Positions 1 to 8,981 of a DNA stretch of 64,000 nucleotides are shown here, one piece after another. Origin of the DNA: Flavobacteriaceae bacterium YJPT1-3 (GTDB lineage Bacteria; Bacteroidota; Bacteroidia; Flavobacteriales; Flavobacteriaceae). A program made the position numbers and the translations under genes. The number at the start of each line of letters is the position of its first letter. The first letter of the stretch is position 1. The stretch spans positions 723,501 to 787,500 of the forward strand of contig CP123444.1 in assembly GCA_029866965.1 (NCBI GenBank), read 5' to 3'. The notes beneath the pieces are model-generated. The model was given only the letters and a program-made list of their open reading frames with translations. It had not been told where the DNA came from and did no database searches.

Positions 1-776
1 TCAAAAAGGGGCTCCCGGTGGGGTTTGCTAAACCGATTCCAAGGGCAAACGTCCTGACAGACATCACAACCGAAGATCCAATCGTCCATTTTCGCTTTCG
101 CGAAAGCGGGAATTGCCTCTTTAAGCTCAATCGTAAAGTAGGAAATGCACTTGCTGCCATCTACCTTGTAGGGCTCGACGATGGCCTGAGTAGGACAGGC
201 ATCGATGCAGGCAGTACAGGTACCGCAATGGTCCATTACGGGAGTGTCAGCTTCCAACTCCAGATCGATGATCAGTTCAGCAATAAAATAGAAGGAGCCC
301 GTTTGCTTGGAAAGCACATTGGTGTGTTTACCCATCCAACCCAGACCACTTTTGACGGCCCAGGCCTTGTCGAGCACCGGTGCCGAGTCTACAAAGACTC
401 GTCCATCTACCGCTCCAATCTGCTCTCGAATGACAAAGAGCAGTTCTTTCAGTTTATTCTTGATGACCCAATGGTAGTCTTTGCCATAGGCGTATTTGGA
501 GATTTTGTAACTCTCCTCTTGCTGGGTTTGTTCAGGGTAGTAGTTGAGCAGTAAGGAGACCACACTTTTGGCACCCGGGACCAGTTTGGTAGGGTCCAAT
601 CGCTTGTCGAAATGATTTTCCATATAGCTCATTTCCCCATGAAGATTTTCATTCAACCAGCGCTCCAACCGGGGCGCTTCCTCCTCTAAAAATCCGGCTT
701 TGGAGACACCGCATGACAAAAAACCCAGGCGTTTGGCCTCTGCTTTGATCAGTTGGGTATGTTTTGAAATACTCAT
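1..776 (-). CDS. queG: Epoxyqueuosine reductase QueG (C-terminus cut by window edge)
   Basis: This enzyme reduces epoxyqueuosine to queuosine in tRNA, the last step of queuosine synthesis, using cobalamin and two [4Fe-4S] clusters in the cytoplasm. The start codon is at 776 and 258 codons run to the left edge without a stop, so the 3' end is missing. The ferredoxin-like motif [12 protein letters not shown] places cysteines at 184, 187, 190 and 194. Further cysteines are at 210 and in [11 protein letters not shown] (237, 240, 244). The catalytic-type aspartate lies in [10 protein letters not shown] (about residue 130). It follows the P450 gene by 22 bases and is probably the last known gene of a ruvB-P450-queG transcript. 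Codons around 94-107 carry the window's recurrent palindrome and read AFAKA. The family assignment is firm. Confidence 0.93.
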   Translation of the reverse strand, partial: MSISKHTQLIKAEAKRLGFLSCGVSKAGFLEEEAPRLERWLNENLHGEMSYMENHFDKRLDPTKLVPGAKSVVSLLLNYYPEQTQQEESYKISKYAYGKDYHWVIKNKLKELLFVIREQIGAVDGRVFVDSAPVLDKAWAVKSGLGWMGKHTNVLSKQTGSFYFIAELIIDLELEADTPVMDHCGTCTACIDACPTQAIVEPYKVDGSKCISYFTIELKEAIPAFAKAKMDDWIFGCDVCQDVCPWNRFSKPHREPLF

Positions 777-798
777 GGACCGGATGCCGATTTATCGC

Positions 799-2133
799 TT
801 AGGCTCGTGGTATAAACTCCAAACGGGCCTCTTTGGGCTTAAGGGTGATCAGTGGTTTGATGCTGATGGGGCTGTCTTTAGGCGTAATGGAAAAACGCCG
901 CATGATCGCTGCAATAGCCAGGATCATTTCATACATGGCAAAATTATTTCCAATACACATACGGGGTCCGGCACCAAAAGGATAGTAATAATTAGCGTAG
1001 GTCATTTTGTTCTCCGGATCAAAGCGAGCAGGGTCAAAACGTTCCGGCTCCTCCCAATAGTCGGGGTGACGATGGATCTCATAGCAAGAAAGAAGCACAT
1101 TGGTCCCTTTAGGGATTTTGAAGCCCTCAAATTCATCATCTTCCAAACTGATCCGATCAATGAAATAAGCCGGTGGATACAGCCGCATACTCTCTTCAAG
1201 CACTTGTTTGGTGTAGGTGCACTGCTGGATCAACTCCATCAACGAAAGTTCTTTATTCCCAGCCTCGGTGACTTCCTCGTAGATACGCTGCTGTGCCTCC
1301 TGATTTCTGGCTAGTAATTCGCACGTAAAGGTGAGCGCATTGGAGGTGGTCTCATGACCTGCGGTAAACAGGATCAATATTTCGTCAATAAGTTGTTCTT
1401 CCGCAATAGCGCTACCGTCCTCATAACGGGCATCCAGTAACATATCCAGAAGGTCTCCCTGGCGCTCGCCGCTTTCTTTTCTTGCGTTGACGATATCTTT
1501 TAAAATCTGGCGGGCTTCCTTGGTCAGAGCAAGTGTACGATCGATGGCCCCACCCCAGTCGAACCACCATTTTTTAAAGGGCTGACGAAGTTCTTTGACC
1601 AGCATACGTTGCGCGGACTCGGTGATGTACTGCAAACGATTGATCTCCTCTTCTCCAGCCGCGCTGCTGAACAGGGATTTGACCACTGTTTGGAAGGCCA
1701 GGTCGTTGAAAATGGGGAAAATGTCACGTTCTTCGTTGACGACTATTTTATCCAATTCGGCCACTACAGCTTGCTGCATGGTATCGAGCAGCTGCACCAG
1801 CTGCTTTTTGTGGAAAGCCGGTTGGATCAGCTTGCGCTGCTTTTTCCAGAGTTCGCCATTAGCGGTAAGCAATCCGTGCCCAATGTACTTGGACAGGTCT
1901 TTGGTCTGTATGGGTGATTTTTCGTAATTGCGTTGGTTTTTTTGCAGTACATGTTCAGCCAATCCGGGGCTTCGTGTAAAGATAATGGTCTCAAAGGGCG
2001 TGATCTGTACGCTAAAGGTGTCGCCTAAGCTTTCAAATTTTTCTTTGTGAAAGGGCAACGGATTTTTGAGGATACCGCCGGCTCTGGTTAAAAAGCGGAA
2101 CATGGAAACATTGGGGATGCGCGTTGCAGTCAT
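799..2133 (-). CDS. Cytochrome P450
   Basis: This is a soluble bacterial cytochrome P450 monooxygenase, 444 residues from the chosen start. The hallmarks are all present: the oxygen-activating helix I motif AGHETT (about 258-263), the ExxR pair in EESMR (about 314-317), and the haem-binding loop FGAGPRMCIG with the cysteine ligand at about 393. The substrate cannot be read from sequence, and no ferredoxin or reductase partner gene is nearby. An earlier ATG at 2166 would overlap the end of ruvB by 23 bases; the ATG at 2133 leaves a 10-base gap and starts with MTATRIPNVSMFRF, so it is preferred. It lies between ruvB and queG on the same strand and is probably co-transcribed with them. Confidence 0.9.
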   Translation of the reverse strand: MTATRIPNVSMFRFLTRAGGILKNPLPFHKEKFESLGDTFSVQITPFETIIFTRSPGLAEHVLQKNQRNYEKSPIQTKDLSKYIGHGLLTANGELWKKQRKLIQPAFHKKQLVQLLDTMQQAVVAELDKIVVNEERDIFPIFNDLAFQTVVKSLFSSAAGEEEINRLQYITESAQRMLVKELRQPFKKWWFDWGGAIDRTLALTKEARQILKDIVNARKESGERQGDLLDMLLDARYEDGSAIAEEQLIDEILILFTAGHETTSNALTFTCELLARNQEAQQRIYEEVTEAGNKELSLMELIQQCTYTKQVLEESMRLYPPAYFIDRISLEDDEFEGFKIPKGTNVLLSCYEIHRHPDYWEEPERFDPARFDPENKMTYANYYYPFGAGPRMCIGNNFAMYEMILAIAAIMRRFSITPKDSPISIKPLITLKPKEARLEFIPRA

Positions 2134-2143
2134 AGCCTGTTTT

Positions 2144-3166
2144 CTAAAATAGTCCGCCCTGGACATTGCCTTTTATTCGGCCCAGATGCTTGTAGGCGGC
2201 TTCGGTCACTTCGCGCCCTCTGGGGGTACGCATGATAAACCCTTGCTGGATCAAAAAAGGTTCATACACCTCCTCTATGGTCTCCGCACTTTCCGAAACC
2301 GCAGTGGCCAGGGTGGTAATCCCCACCGGGCCTCCTTTAAATTTATCGATGATGGTCGCCAGGATCTTATTGTCCATTTCATCCAATCCATGGGCGTCCA
2401 CATGCAAGGCTTTCAGGCTGAATTTAGCAATCTCCAGATCGATCGTTCCATTGCCTTTGATCTGTGCAAAATCGCGTACCCGTCTCAACAGCGCGTTTGC
2501 GATACGGGGAGTTCCCCGACTTCGCCCGGCAATCTCGATAGCAGCATCGTGATGGATGGGTACCTGAAGAATCTCCGCACTTCGTTCGACAATGGTTGTT
2601 AGTAATTCCGTATTGTAGTACTGTAGGCGGCTGGCGATCCCAAACCGGGCACGCATAGGAGCCGTTAAAAGTCCACTTCGCGTGGTAGCCCCAACCAGGG
2701 TGAAGGGATTGAGATTGATCTGCACGCTACGGGCATTAGGACCGGTTTCGATCATGATATCAATCCGGTAATCTTCCATAGCCGAATAGAGGTATTCTTC
2801 TACTATTGGACTCAGGCGATGGATCTCGTCGATAAATAAGACATCCCGTTCTTCCAGATTGGTCAGCAAACCTGCAAGATCACCCGGTTTATCCAGTACC
2901 GGACCTGAGGTCACTTTGATCCCCACGCCCAACTCGTTGGCCAGGATGTGGGCCAGGGTGGTCTTTCCTAGTCCGGGAGGCCCATGAAATAAAGCATGGT
3001 CGAGGGCATCCCCGCGCTTGTTGGCCGCTTGCACGAAAACTAAAAGGTTTTCAAGTACCTGTTCCTGACCGGTAAAGTCGTCAAAGGTAAGCGGGCGCAG
3101 TGCGCGCTCTATATCGAGTTCTTCATGAGAAAAATGCTCCCCTGACGGATCCAGATTTTCATTCAT
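2144..3166 (-). CDS. ruvB: Holliday junction branch-migration ATPase RuvB
   Basis: RuvB is the hexameric AAA+ motor that works with RuvA to drive branch migration of Holliday junctions in recombinational repair. The 340-residue length is normal. The Walker A motif GPPGLGKTT lies at 62-70, Walker B DEIH at about 113-116, a sensor segment GATTRSGLL follows, and the C-terminal winged-helix region ends in the usual FIMRTPRGR segment. A TATCTTTG promoter box lies only 4 bases before the ATG, so the mRNA may be leaderless. P450 and queG follow on the same strand. ruvA is not in the window. Confidence 0.97.
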   Translation of the reverse strand: MNENLDPSGEHFSHEELDIERALRPLTFDDFTGQEQVLENLLVFVQAANKRGDALDHALFHGPPGLGKTTLAHILANELGVGIKVTSGPVLDKPGDLAGLLTNLEERDVLFIDEIHRLSPIVEEYLYSAMEDYRIDIMIETGPNARSVQINLNPFTLVGATTRSGLLTAPMRARFGIASRLQYYNTELLTTIVERSAEILQVPIHHDAAIEIAGRSRGTPRIANALLRRVRDFAQIKGNGTIDLEIAKFSLKALHVDAHGLDEMDNKILATIIDKFKGGPVGITTLATAVSESAETIEEVYEPFLIQQGFIMRTPRGREVTEAAYKHLGRIKGNVQGGLF

Positions 3167-3170
3167 AGCT

Positions 3171-3178
3171 CAAAGATA
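3171..3178 (-). promoter_or_regulatory. TAnnTTTG promoter box of ruvB
   Basis: Read on the minus strand this is TATCTTTG, matching the Bacteroidetes -7 consensus TAnnTTTG. It ends four bases before the ruvB ATG, so the transcript would start at or next to the start codon. No matching TTTG lies 19 bases upstream, which lowers confidence. Confidence 0.5.
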
Positions 3179-3291
3179 ATCAATGTGTATGGGCTCATCA
3201 CGTTAAAATAGATGCTAGCTGACTGTCTTTTACAAATATGTTGCTCTGTAAAGTACAAACAGCAAATGTCAATGGCCATATGCAGAATTTA

Positions 3292-3305
3292 GCTTTCGCG
3301 AAAGC
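3292..3305. repeat. Intergenic copy of palindrome GCTTTCGCGAAAGC
   Basis: An exact copy of the 14-bp palindrome that recurs through the window, here between ruvB and coxA and directly beyond the coxA terminator. It abuts the terminator T-run. Confidence 0.85.
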
Positions 3306-3307
3306 AT

Positions 3308-3334
3308 AAAAAAACCCCTTCTTGCGAAGAGGTT
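3308..3334 (-). terminator. Terminator of the act-cox operon
   Basis: A 9-bp stem (313-321 with 326-334, including one G-T pair) and a 4-base loop are followed on the minus strand by a run of T. It lies about 20 bases after the coxA stop codon and ends the respiratory operon. Confidence 0.8.
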
Positions 3335-3355
3335 CTTACTAAGTTGTTATCAACT

Positions 3356-5182
3356 CTAATGATTCATTTCTTCTTCATTAGGCTGTAGGGGGACATTCTG
3401 AGGTACAAAATCCTGCCCTGGAATGACATAATCCGTTTCATCCTCATTCATCTTACTGTAATCATAAGACCAGCGGTAGACGTGAGGGATAGGACCGTCC
3501 CAGTTTCCATGGATGTGCTTCACTTCTGCAGTCCATTCCAACGTGTTGGACTTCCAAGGGTTCTTGGGTCCTTTCTTACCATAGAACATGGAGTGAATGA
3601 AGTTGTACAGGAAGACCAGCTGTGCTGCTGCTGTGATCATCGCAAAGATGGAGATCACCGTATTTACATCAGCAAGATCATCGAAATAAGGGAACGCTGT
3701 ATTCGTATAATAACGACGTGGCAATCCGGCCATACCGATAAAGTGCATCGGGAAGAATACCCCGTAGGCTCCAATAGCGGTTACCCAGAAGTGTACGTAA
3801 CCTAAATTCTTGTTCATCAGTTTCCCCTCGAACATCTTAGGGAACCAGTGATACACTCCGGCAAACAATCCGTAGAGTGCTGAGATACCCATCACCAGGT
3901 GGAAGTGAGCTACTACAAAGTAAGTGTCATGTACGTTAATGTCGAGCGTACTGTCTCCCAAAATGATTCCGGTCAAACCTCCGGTAATGAAGGTAGAGAC
4001 CAATCCAATGGAAAACAACATACCCGGATTCATCTGTAGGTTACCCTTCCAGAGTGTGGTGATGTAATTGAAGGCTTTAACTCCCGATGGAATGGCGATC
4101 AATAAAGTCGTAAAGGTGAAGACCGATCCCAAGAAAGGATTCATCCCGGAAATAAACATGTGGTGTCCCCAAACGATAGTCGATAAGAACGCAATCGCTA
4201 AAATCGAAGCAACCATGGCACGATAGCCAAAAATAGGCTTACGCGAATTGGTAGCAATGACCTCTGAAGTGATTCCCAGCGCAGGAAGTAATACGATATA
4301 TACTTCCGGGTGACCCAGGAACCAGAATAAGTGTTCAAAAAGTACCGGTGAACCACCACTGTTGTGAAGCACCTCTCCCTGGATAAAAATATCAGAAAGG
4401 AAGAAAGAAGTTCCAAAACTACGGTCCATGATCAACAACAAGGCTGCTGAAAGAAGAACCGGGAAGGAGATCACACCAATCACGGCAGTAATAAAGAACG
4501 CCCAGATGGTCAAGGGAAGACGAGTCATCGACATTCCTTTGGTACGTAGGTTAATCACCGTTACGATGTAGTTTAATGATCCCATTAAGGAAGAAGCGAT
4601 GAAAATAGCCATAGAGACTAACCACAGGGTCATTCCTAAACCTGATCCAGGCATGGCAGACTCCAACGCACTCAAAGGAGGATAGATGGTCCAACCTGCA
4701 GCTGCCGGTCCGGTTTCAACGAAAATGGAGATGACCATGATCACAGAGGAAACGAAGAACAGCCAGTAGGACACCATATTCAGGAATCCTGAGGCCATGT
4801 CTCGCGCACCGATCTGAAGCGGGATAAGCAGGTTACTAAAAGTACCACTTAATCCTGCGGTCAATACAAAGAATACCATGATGGTACCGTGGATAGTTAC
4901 CAGAGCCAAGTACATGTTGGGGTCTAGAACACCGTTCTCTCCCCAGCGTCCAAGCAGGATCTCAAAGACGGTAAATTCTTTGTCCGGCCAGGCGAGTTGC
5001 AGACGCATCAATAGAGACATCGCGATTCCGATGATCCCCATGATCAGTCCGGTGATCAAATACTGCTTAGCGATCATCTTATGATCCTGGCTAAAGATGT
5101 ATTTGGTTATAAAGGTTTCCTTATGGTGATGATGCCCATGATCATCATGTGCATGATCAAGAGCGGGTGCGTGTGCTGACAT
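3356..5182 (-). CDS. coxA: Cytochrome c oxidase subunit I (aa3-type)
   Basis: This is the catalytic subunit of the haem-copper terminal oxidase, which reduces oxygen to water and pumps protons across the inner membrane. The haem a ligand His is at about 98. The CuB site and cross-linked tyrosine are in HPEVY (His 291, Tyr 295), the paired CuB histidines are at 340-341, and the haem a3 and haem a ligands are in HDTYFVVAHFHL (about 426 and 428). Some twelve hydrophobic segments are evident, with the length of 608 typical. The N-terminus is strongly His-rich (HAHDDHGHHHH). It is the last gene of the actABCDEF-coxBA operon, 41 bases after coxB. Confidence 0.97.
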   Translation of the reverse strand: MSAHAPALDHAHDDHGHHHHKETFITKYIFSQDHKMIAKQYLITGLIMGIIGIAMSLLMRLQLAWPDKEFTVFEILLGRWGENGVLDPNMYLALVTIHGTIMVFFVLTAGLSGTFSNLLIPLQIGARDMASGFLNMVSYWLFFVSSVIMVISIFVETGPAAAGWTIYPPLSALESAMPGSGLGMTLWLVSMAIFIASSLMGSLNYIVTVINLRTKGMSMTRLPLTIWAFFITAVIGVISFPVLLSAALLLIMDRSFGTSFFLSDIFIQGEVLHNSGGSPVLFEHLFWFLGHPEVYIVLLPALGITSEVIATNSRKPIFGYRAMVASILAIAFLSTIVWGHHMFISGMNPFLGSVFTFTTLLIAIPSGVKAFNYITTLWKGNLQMNPGMLFSIGLVSTFITGGLTGIILGDSTLDINVHDTYFVVAHFHLVMGISALYGLFAGVYHWFPKMFEGKLMNKNLGYVHFWVTAIGAYGVFFPMHFIGMAGLPRRYYTNTAFPYFDDLADVNTVISIFAMITAAAQLVFLYNFIHSMFYGKKGPKNPWKSNTLEWTAEVKHIHGNWDGPIPHVYRWSYDYSKMNEDETDYVIPGQDFVPQNVPLQPNEEEMNH

Positions 5183-5223
5183 GATCTAGTTTCTTTCGTT
5201 TAACAATTTCTTTTTCTACAAAA

Positions 5224-6294
5224 TTAGTTGGCGACGATGGTTTCTCCAAAGGTTTTCTGCTCAGACATCCAAGCTTCGAATTCTTCAGGGGTTTCTACGA
5301 CAATCCGCATTTGCATGTTATAATGGTTTGCTCCGCAAATTTTGTTGCACAGCAAATAGTAATCAAAATCTTCGTAGGGGTCTAAAGCAAGATCACCGTC
5401 GGCGACAAGCTCTTTGCTCTTCTCTCTTCGGATCTCGTTGATGGTTCTTACCTTATCGCGCATATAGTCGGTTTCCCGAATTTCTTCTGTAGTGACCGTT
5501 GGCGTAAAAGAGAATTGGGTGATCATACCCGGCACCACGTTCATCTGCGCTCTAAAATGCGGCATATAGGCAGAATGCAATACATCCTGTGAGCGCAATT
5601 TAAAGATGACCTGTCGTCCAGCAGGCAAGTGCAATTCTTGTGCGGTCACATCATCCAGGGCGTCGGTATCACTTTCGTCTATCCCTACTGTATTCGCTCC
5701 TTCGATAAAACGTACGTTGGCATTGCCCAATGTATTATCTTCACCGGCATAGCGTGCGATCCATCCATAACGATAGGCATAGAGCTCCACCACCAAAGCG
5801 TCATCTTCTTCTTCAAAATTCATGATGTCTGACCAGGTGAACAGTCCGTAAATGATCAATCCTGACAATACGATCACCGGGATGATCGTCCAGATGAATT
5901 CTAATTTATCGTTATCCGCATAGAACAAGGCGCGATTTCCCTTACGCCCTTTGTACTTGTAGGCGAACCAATGCAATAAGCCTTGGGTAAAGATCTGGGT
6001 CACCATGATCACCGCCAGAGTGATAAACATCAAATTATCGTACAGCGGCCCGTGCTCTGAAGAGGCTTCTGGAAGGTAAAATTTGGAGTAGTTCCAAAAA
6101 CAGTAAATGGTAATGACGTAGAGAAATATCAGGAACATTAGCATCAACTTCCCGTTGCGACGGTTGTCGTCATCATTTGCAATCTCTTTATCATCCGTCT
6201 TGGTATTCAGCTGGGATAGCTTGAATATTTTAGACATCTGCCAAAGCGTCACTGCAAAGAGTATAACTACAATAAGGGCTAAAAGTATGGTCAT
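5224..6294 (-). CDS. coxB: Cytochrome c oxidase subunit II (CuA)
   Basis: Subunit II takes electrons from cytochrome c at its binuclear CuA centre and passes them to subunit I. The N-terminus has one membrane segment before about residue 20 and further segments at about 50-70 and 90-110. A periplasmic cupredoxin domain follows. The CuA ligands are visible in CNKICGANHYNM (Cys 316, Cys 320, His 324, Met 327), with the upstream His in SQDVLHSAYMP. The 356-residue length is longer than the minimal family because of the extra N-terminal segment, as is common in Bacteroidota. It lies between actF (27-base gap) and coxA. Confidence 0.95.
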   Translation of the reverse strand: MTILLALIVVILFAVTLWQMSKIFKLSQLNTKTDDKEIANDDDNRRNGKLMLMFLIFLYVITIYCFWNYSKFYLPEASSEHGPLYDNLMFITLAVIMVTQIFTQGLLHWFAYKYKGRKGNRALFYADNDKLEFIWTIIPVIVLSGLIIYGLFTWSDIMNFEEEDDALVVELYAYRYGWIARYAGEDNTLGNANVRFIEGANTVGIDESDTDALDDVTAQELHLPAGRQVIFKLRSQDVLHSAYMPHFRAQMNVVPGMITQFSFTPTVTTEEIRETDYMRDKVRTINEIRREKSKELVADGDLALDPYEDFDYYLLCNKICGANHYNMQMRIVVETPEEFEAWMSEQKTFGETIVAN

Positions 6295-6321
6295 CGTTAT
6301 CTAACTTCTAAAATCTTAATA

Positions 6322-7758
6322 TTAATAGTGGAAATGCTTACTTTCTTCCAATAATGGATTGCGCTTAGGCACCAGAGATTCTTTGGCCAGGGTGCTGAAC
6401 ACCACCAGAACAAATAATCCAAAGAAGAAGAAAATAGCTCCTATTTCTAATAATCCAATTCCCCATGAGGCTCCTACCGTTGCCGGAGAAATCATCATGA
6501 ATACATCCAGATAATGACCTGCCAGAATAATTACTCCGGCCATGATCACGATCAGATTAATACGTTTGTAATCGCTGTTCATCAAAATAAGCAAGGGGAA
6601 CACAAAATTCATCACGACCATTCCGAAGAAAGGCAATTTAAAATCTTCAATTCGCGTCACAAAATAGGTGACTTCTTCAGGGATGTTGGAGTACCAGATC
6701 AACATGAACTGGGAGAACCAGAGGTAAGTCCAGAAAATACTAAATCCAAACATGAATTTGGCCAGGTCATGAATATGACTGTCGTTCACCTGAGGTAACA
6801 GACCTAGTGATTTCAAATACATGGTCACCATAGCGATCACCGTAATGGCACACACCATCATTCCTGCAAATACATACCATCCAAATAAAGTACTGAACCA
6901 GTGCGGGTCGACAGACATGATCCAGTCCCAGGACATGATGGATTCGGTTACGATAAAGAATACCAGGAAAGCGGCCGCAGCCTTGAATGATTTTCGGTGC
7001 CAGCGGTTATCGGTAGCTTCGTCCTGCTTTAAGCTGAATTTTCGTGCAAAGTGGCGGTAAATGTTCCATCCTGCGATAAAGATGATCGCACGGATCAAGA
7101 AGAAAGGCACGTTCAAGTATCCTGATTTCCCGTCGATCAGTGCATCGTAATGATCACTGCTGGGGTCTGTCAATTCCGGATCCATCCAGTGGAACAGGTG
7201 ATTTAGATGCAAACCGGAGAGCACGAGCAATAGTAATACGATCAAGCTACCAGGCAGTAGATAACCGGTTATTCCTTCCATCACGCGCAGCAATAATGGA
7301 GACCATCCGGCCTGAGCTGCGTATTGAATTGCATAGAAGGCCAAGGCTCCTAAGGCAATCATGAAAAAGAAGAAGGCAGCAATATAAATAGCCGCCCAGG
7401 GCTTATTGTGGTACTGATCCAACGCATGCGCTGCATGGGCATCCGGATCATCGTGACCGGCCTCTGCGTGGTCGGCATCGTGATCAGCAGTAGCGTGTGT
7501 AGTGGGCTCTTCTGTAATTCCTCCAGCGTTTCCATGGGTATCGGCGCCACCGCGCACTCCGGCTCCGTCCAATTCACTGGCCTCCTGATGGGTTGCGGTT
7601 GCATGTTCTTCTCCATGATCTCCACCATGAGCAGCCATTTCATGCTTCACCTCTTCAATGGTCGATGGATTCACAATGTAGCCTACTATAAAAAGAAGGG
7701 CTCCCACCGCCATGAAGATGATGGAAAACATTCTTAACTTGTTGGATAGCGTATACAT
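6322..7758 (-). CDS. actF: Alternative complex III membrane subunit ActF
   Basis: This is an integral membrane subunit of the quinol:electron-acceptor oxidoreductase called alternative complex III. It resembles a short form of the quinol-binding, NrfD-like subunit ActC, with about ten hydrophobic segments in 478 residues. A striking soluble insert between the first and second membrane segments (about residues 38-125) is rich in His, Asp, Glu and Ala, including DHDADHAEAGHDDPDAH. The gene lies directly upstream of coxB and downstream of actE, the expected act order. The family assignment rests on operon position and membrane topology. The role of the His-rich insert is unknown. Confidence 0.9.
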   Translation of the reverse strand: MYTLSNKLRMFSIIFMAVGALLFIVGYIVNPSTIEEVKHEMAAHGGDHGEEHATATHQEASELDGAGVRGGADTHGNAGGITEEPTTHATADHDADHAEAGHDDPDAHAAHALDQYHNKPWAAIYIAAFFFFMIALGALAFYAIQYAAQAGWSPLLLRVMEGITGYLLPGSLIVLLLLVLSGLHLNHLFHWMDPELTDPSSDHYDALIDGKSGYLNVPFFLIRAIIFIAGWNIYRHFARKFSLKQDEATDNRWHRKSFKAAAAFLVFFIVTESIMSWDWIMSVDPHWFSTLFGWYVFAGMMVCAITVIAMVTMYLKSLGLLPQVNDSHIHDLAKFMFGFSIFWTYLWFSQFMLIWYSNIPEEVTYFVTRIEDFKLPFFGMVVMNFVFPLLILMNSDYKRINLIVIMAGVIILAGHYLDVFMMISPATVGASWGIGLLEIGAIFFFFGLFVLVVFSTLAKESLVPKRNPLLEESKHFHY

Positions 7759-7783
7759 AGTTCTACTCGTCTCTAGTAATTTA

Positions 7784-8443
7784 TTAGTTTTCTTCTGGGG
7801 TTTCCGTCATGGCCATTTCCGTATTCATTTCCATTGCCGTTTGGGTAGAATCGGTCGCTGTTTCCATGTTTTCAAAGTCAGGAGCGCTTCCTCCTTCCAA
7901 TTGAGTTTTCAAGCTCATCACATAATGGATAATTTGCCAACGCTCTTCCTCAGTAGTTTGCGAAGCATAGCTCCCCATGGTATTGATTCCATAGTACAAT
8001 ACGTGATAAATACTCCCCGGAGTTATTGCGCGACCGGCATCATCATAACTAGGCACCCCTAGTATTTTTTCTTGCTCTACTAAATAACCTTGTCCGGCTC
8101 CTTTTGATCCGTGGCAGATACCGCAGTAAATTTCGTACAGCTCTTTACCGGTCTCGTAATTCTCTTCGGTGAGTGGAACTGGATTCATTAGGTTCGCTTT
8201 CGCGGAAGCGTAGCCTTCATTGCTATCTTCATAGTCGTAGGGCAACCAACCTCTTGATACCGATCCCTGAGCAGGCTGCATGGCCTCATAGTTATCCGGG
8301 AATACCTCGTACTTTCCGTAGGTATCATAGGGTACGGATACATACATGTTTGGCATGTATTGGTAGTTGGGCTCATCATTGTCTGCACAACTGAAGAGCA
8401 TCAAACTCAAAACAACAAGGCTTATGTTAAGAAATGCTTTCAT
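7784..8443 (-). CDS. actE: Alternative complex III monohaem cytochrome c lipoprotein ActE
   Basis: A 219-residue periplasmic cytochrome c anchored by a lipid. The signal peptide ends in a lipobox with Cys 19 (LFSCADND), and the single haem c site is CGICH at 107-111. Within alternative complex III this subunit carries electrons from the multihaem subunit toward the oxidase. The C-terminal tail is Met/Thr/Glu-rich and low in complexity. Codons near 8196-8209 contain a one-mismatch copy of the recurrent palindrome (reading ASAKA). It starts 2 bases after actD. Confidence 0.93.
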   Translation of the reverse strand: MKAFLNISLVVLSLMLFSCADNDEPNYQYMPNMYVSVPYDTYGKYEVFPDNYEAMQPAQGSVSRGWLPYDYEDSNEGYASAKANLMNPVPLTEENYETGKELYEIYCGICHGSKGAGQGYLVEQEKILGVPSYDDAGRAITPGSIYHVLYYGINTMGSYASQTTEEERWQIIHYVMSLKTQLEGGSAPDFENMETATDSTQTAMEMNTEMAMTETPEEN

Positions 8444-8445
8444 TC

Positions 8446-8979
8446 TTAGTGTTCTTCATTAGTTACAATCGTGATCTCACTGGCTCCAGTGTCTCTAAGG
8501 AAAGATGATAGTTCTTCCACGTCGTGGTTCTCTACATCAATTTCCATTAAAAAGTGATCATCTGTGGTTCGTACGTCCGGATTTTCCGCTTGCTTGAACG
8601 GCCATAATTTGCTGCGCAAGTAAAAAGTGATCACCATCAAGTGAGCCGCAAAAAATACGGTCATCTCAAACATGATGGGCACAAAGGCCGGCATATTTTC
8701 GATATAGCTGAAACTAGGCTTCCCGCCAATGTTCTGAGGCCAGTCTTCAATCATGATGAAGTTCATCATCAGTATCGCTACGGTCAGACCAACACATCCA
8801 TACATAAAGGAGGTGATCGCAAGACGGGTATGCTCCAACCCCATGGCTTTGTCTAATCCGTGGACCGGGAAAGGACAATATACCTCAGCGATGTGGTAGC
8901 GCTTAGCCCTAACCTCCTTGACAGCGTTCATCAGAACGTCGTCATCGGTGTACATTGCATGTATAACTTGTGATGCCAT
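8446..8979 (-). CDS. actD: Alternative complex III subunit ActD (DUF3341)
   Basis: A 177-residue membrane protein of the DUF3341/ActD family. An N-terminal soluble segment (IHAMYTDDDVLMNAVKEVR) precedes two transmembrane helices at about 55-80 and 95-120 and a C-terminal cytoplasmic tail. It is a structural subunit of alternative complex III with no cofactor ligands visible. Gaps of 2 bases to both neighbours show tight co-translation with actC and actE. Confidence 0.93.
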   Translation of the reverse strand: MASQVIHAMYTDDDVLMNAVKEVRAKRYHIAEVYCPFPVHGLDKAMGLEHTRLAITSFMYGCVGLTVAILMMNFIMIEDWPQNIGGKPSFSYIENMPAFVPIMFEMTVFFAAHLMVITFYLRSKLWPFKQAENPDVRTTDDHFLMEIDVENHDVEELSSFLRDTGASEITIVTNEEH

Positions 8980-8981
8980 AC

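Noticed and set aside
18-554. Plus-strand 178-residue open frame at the left edge
   Set aside because: It is antisense to queG, which has clear conserved motifs.
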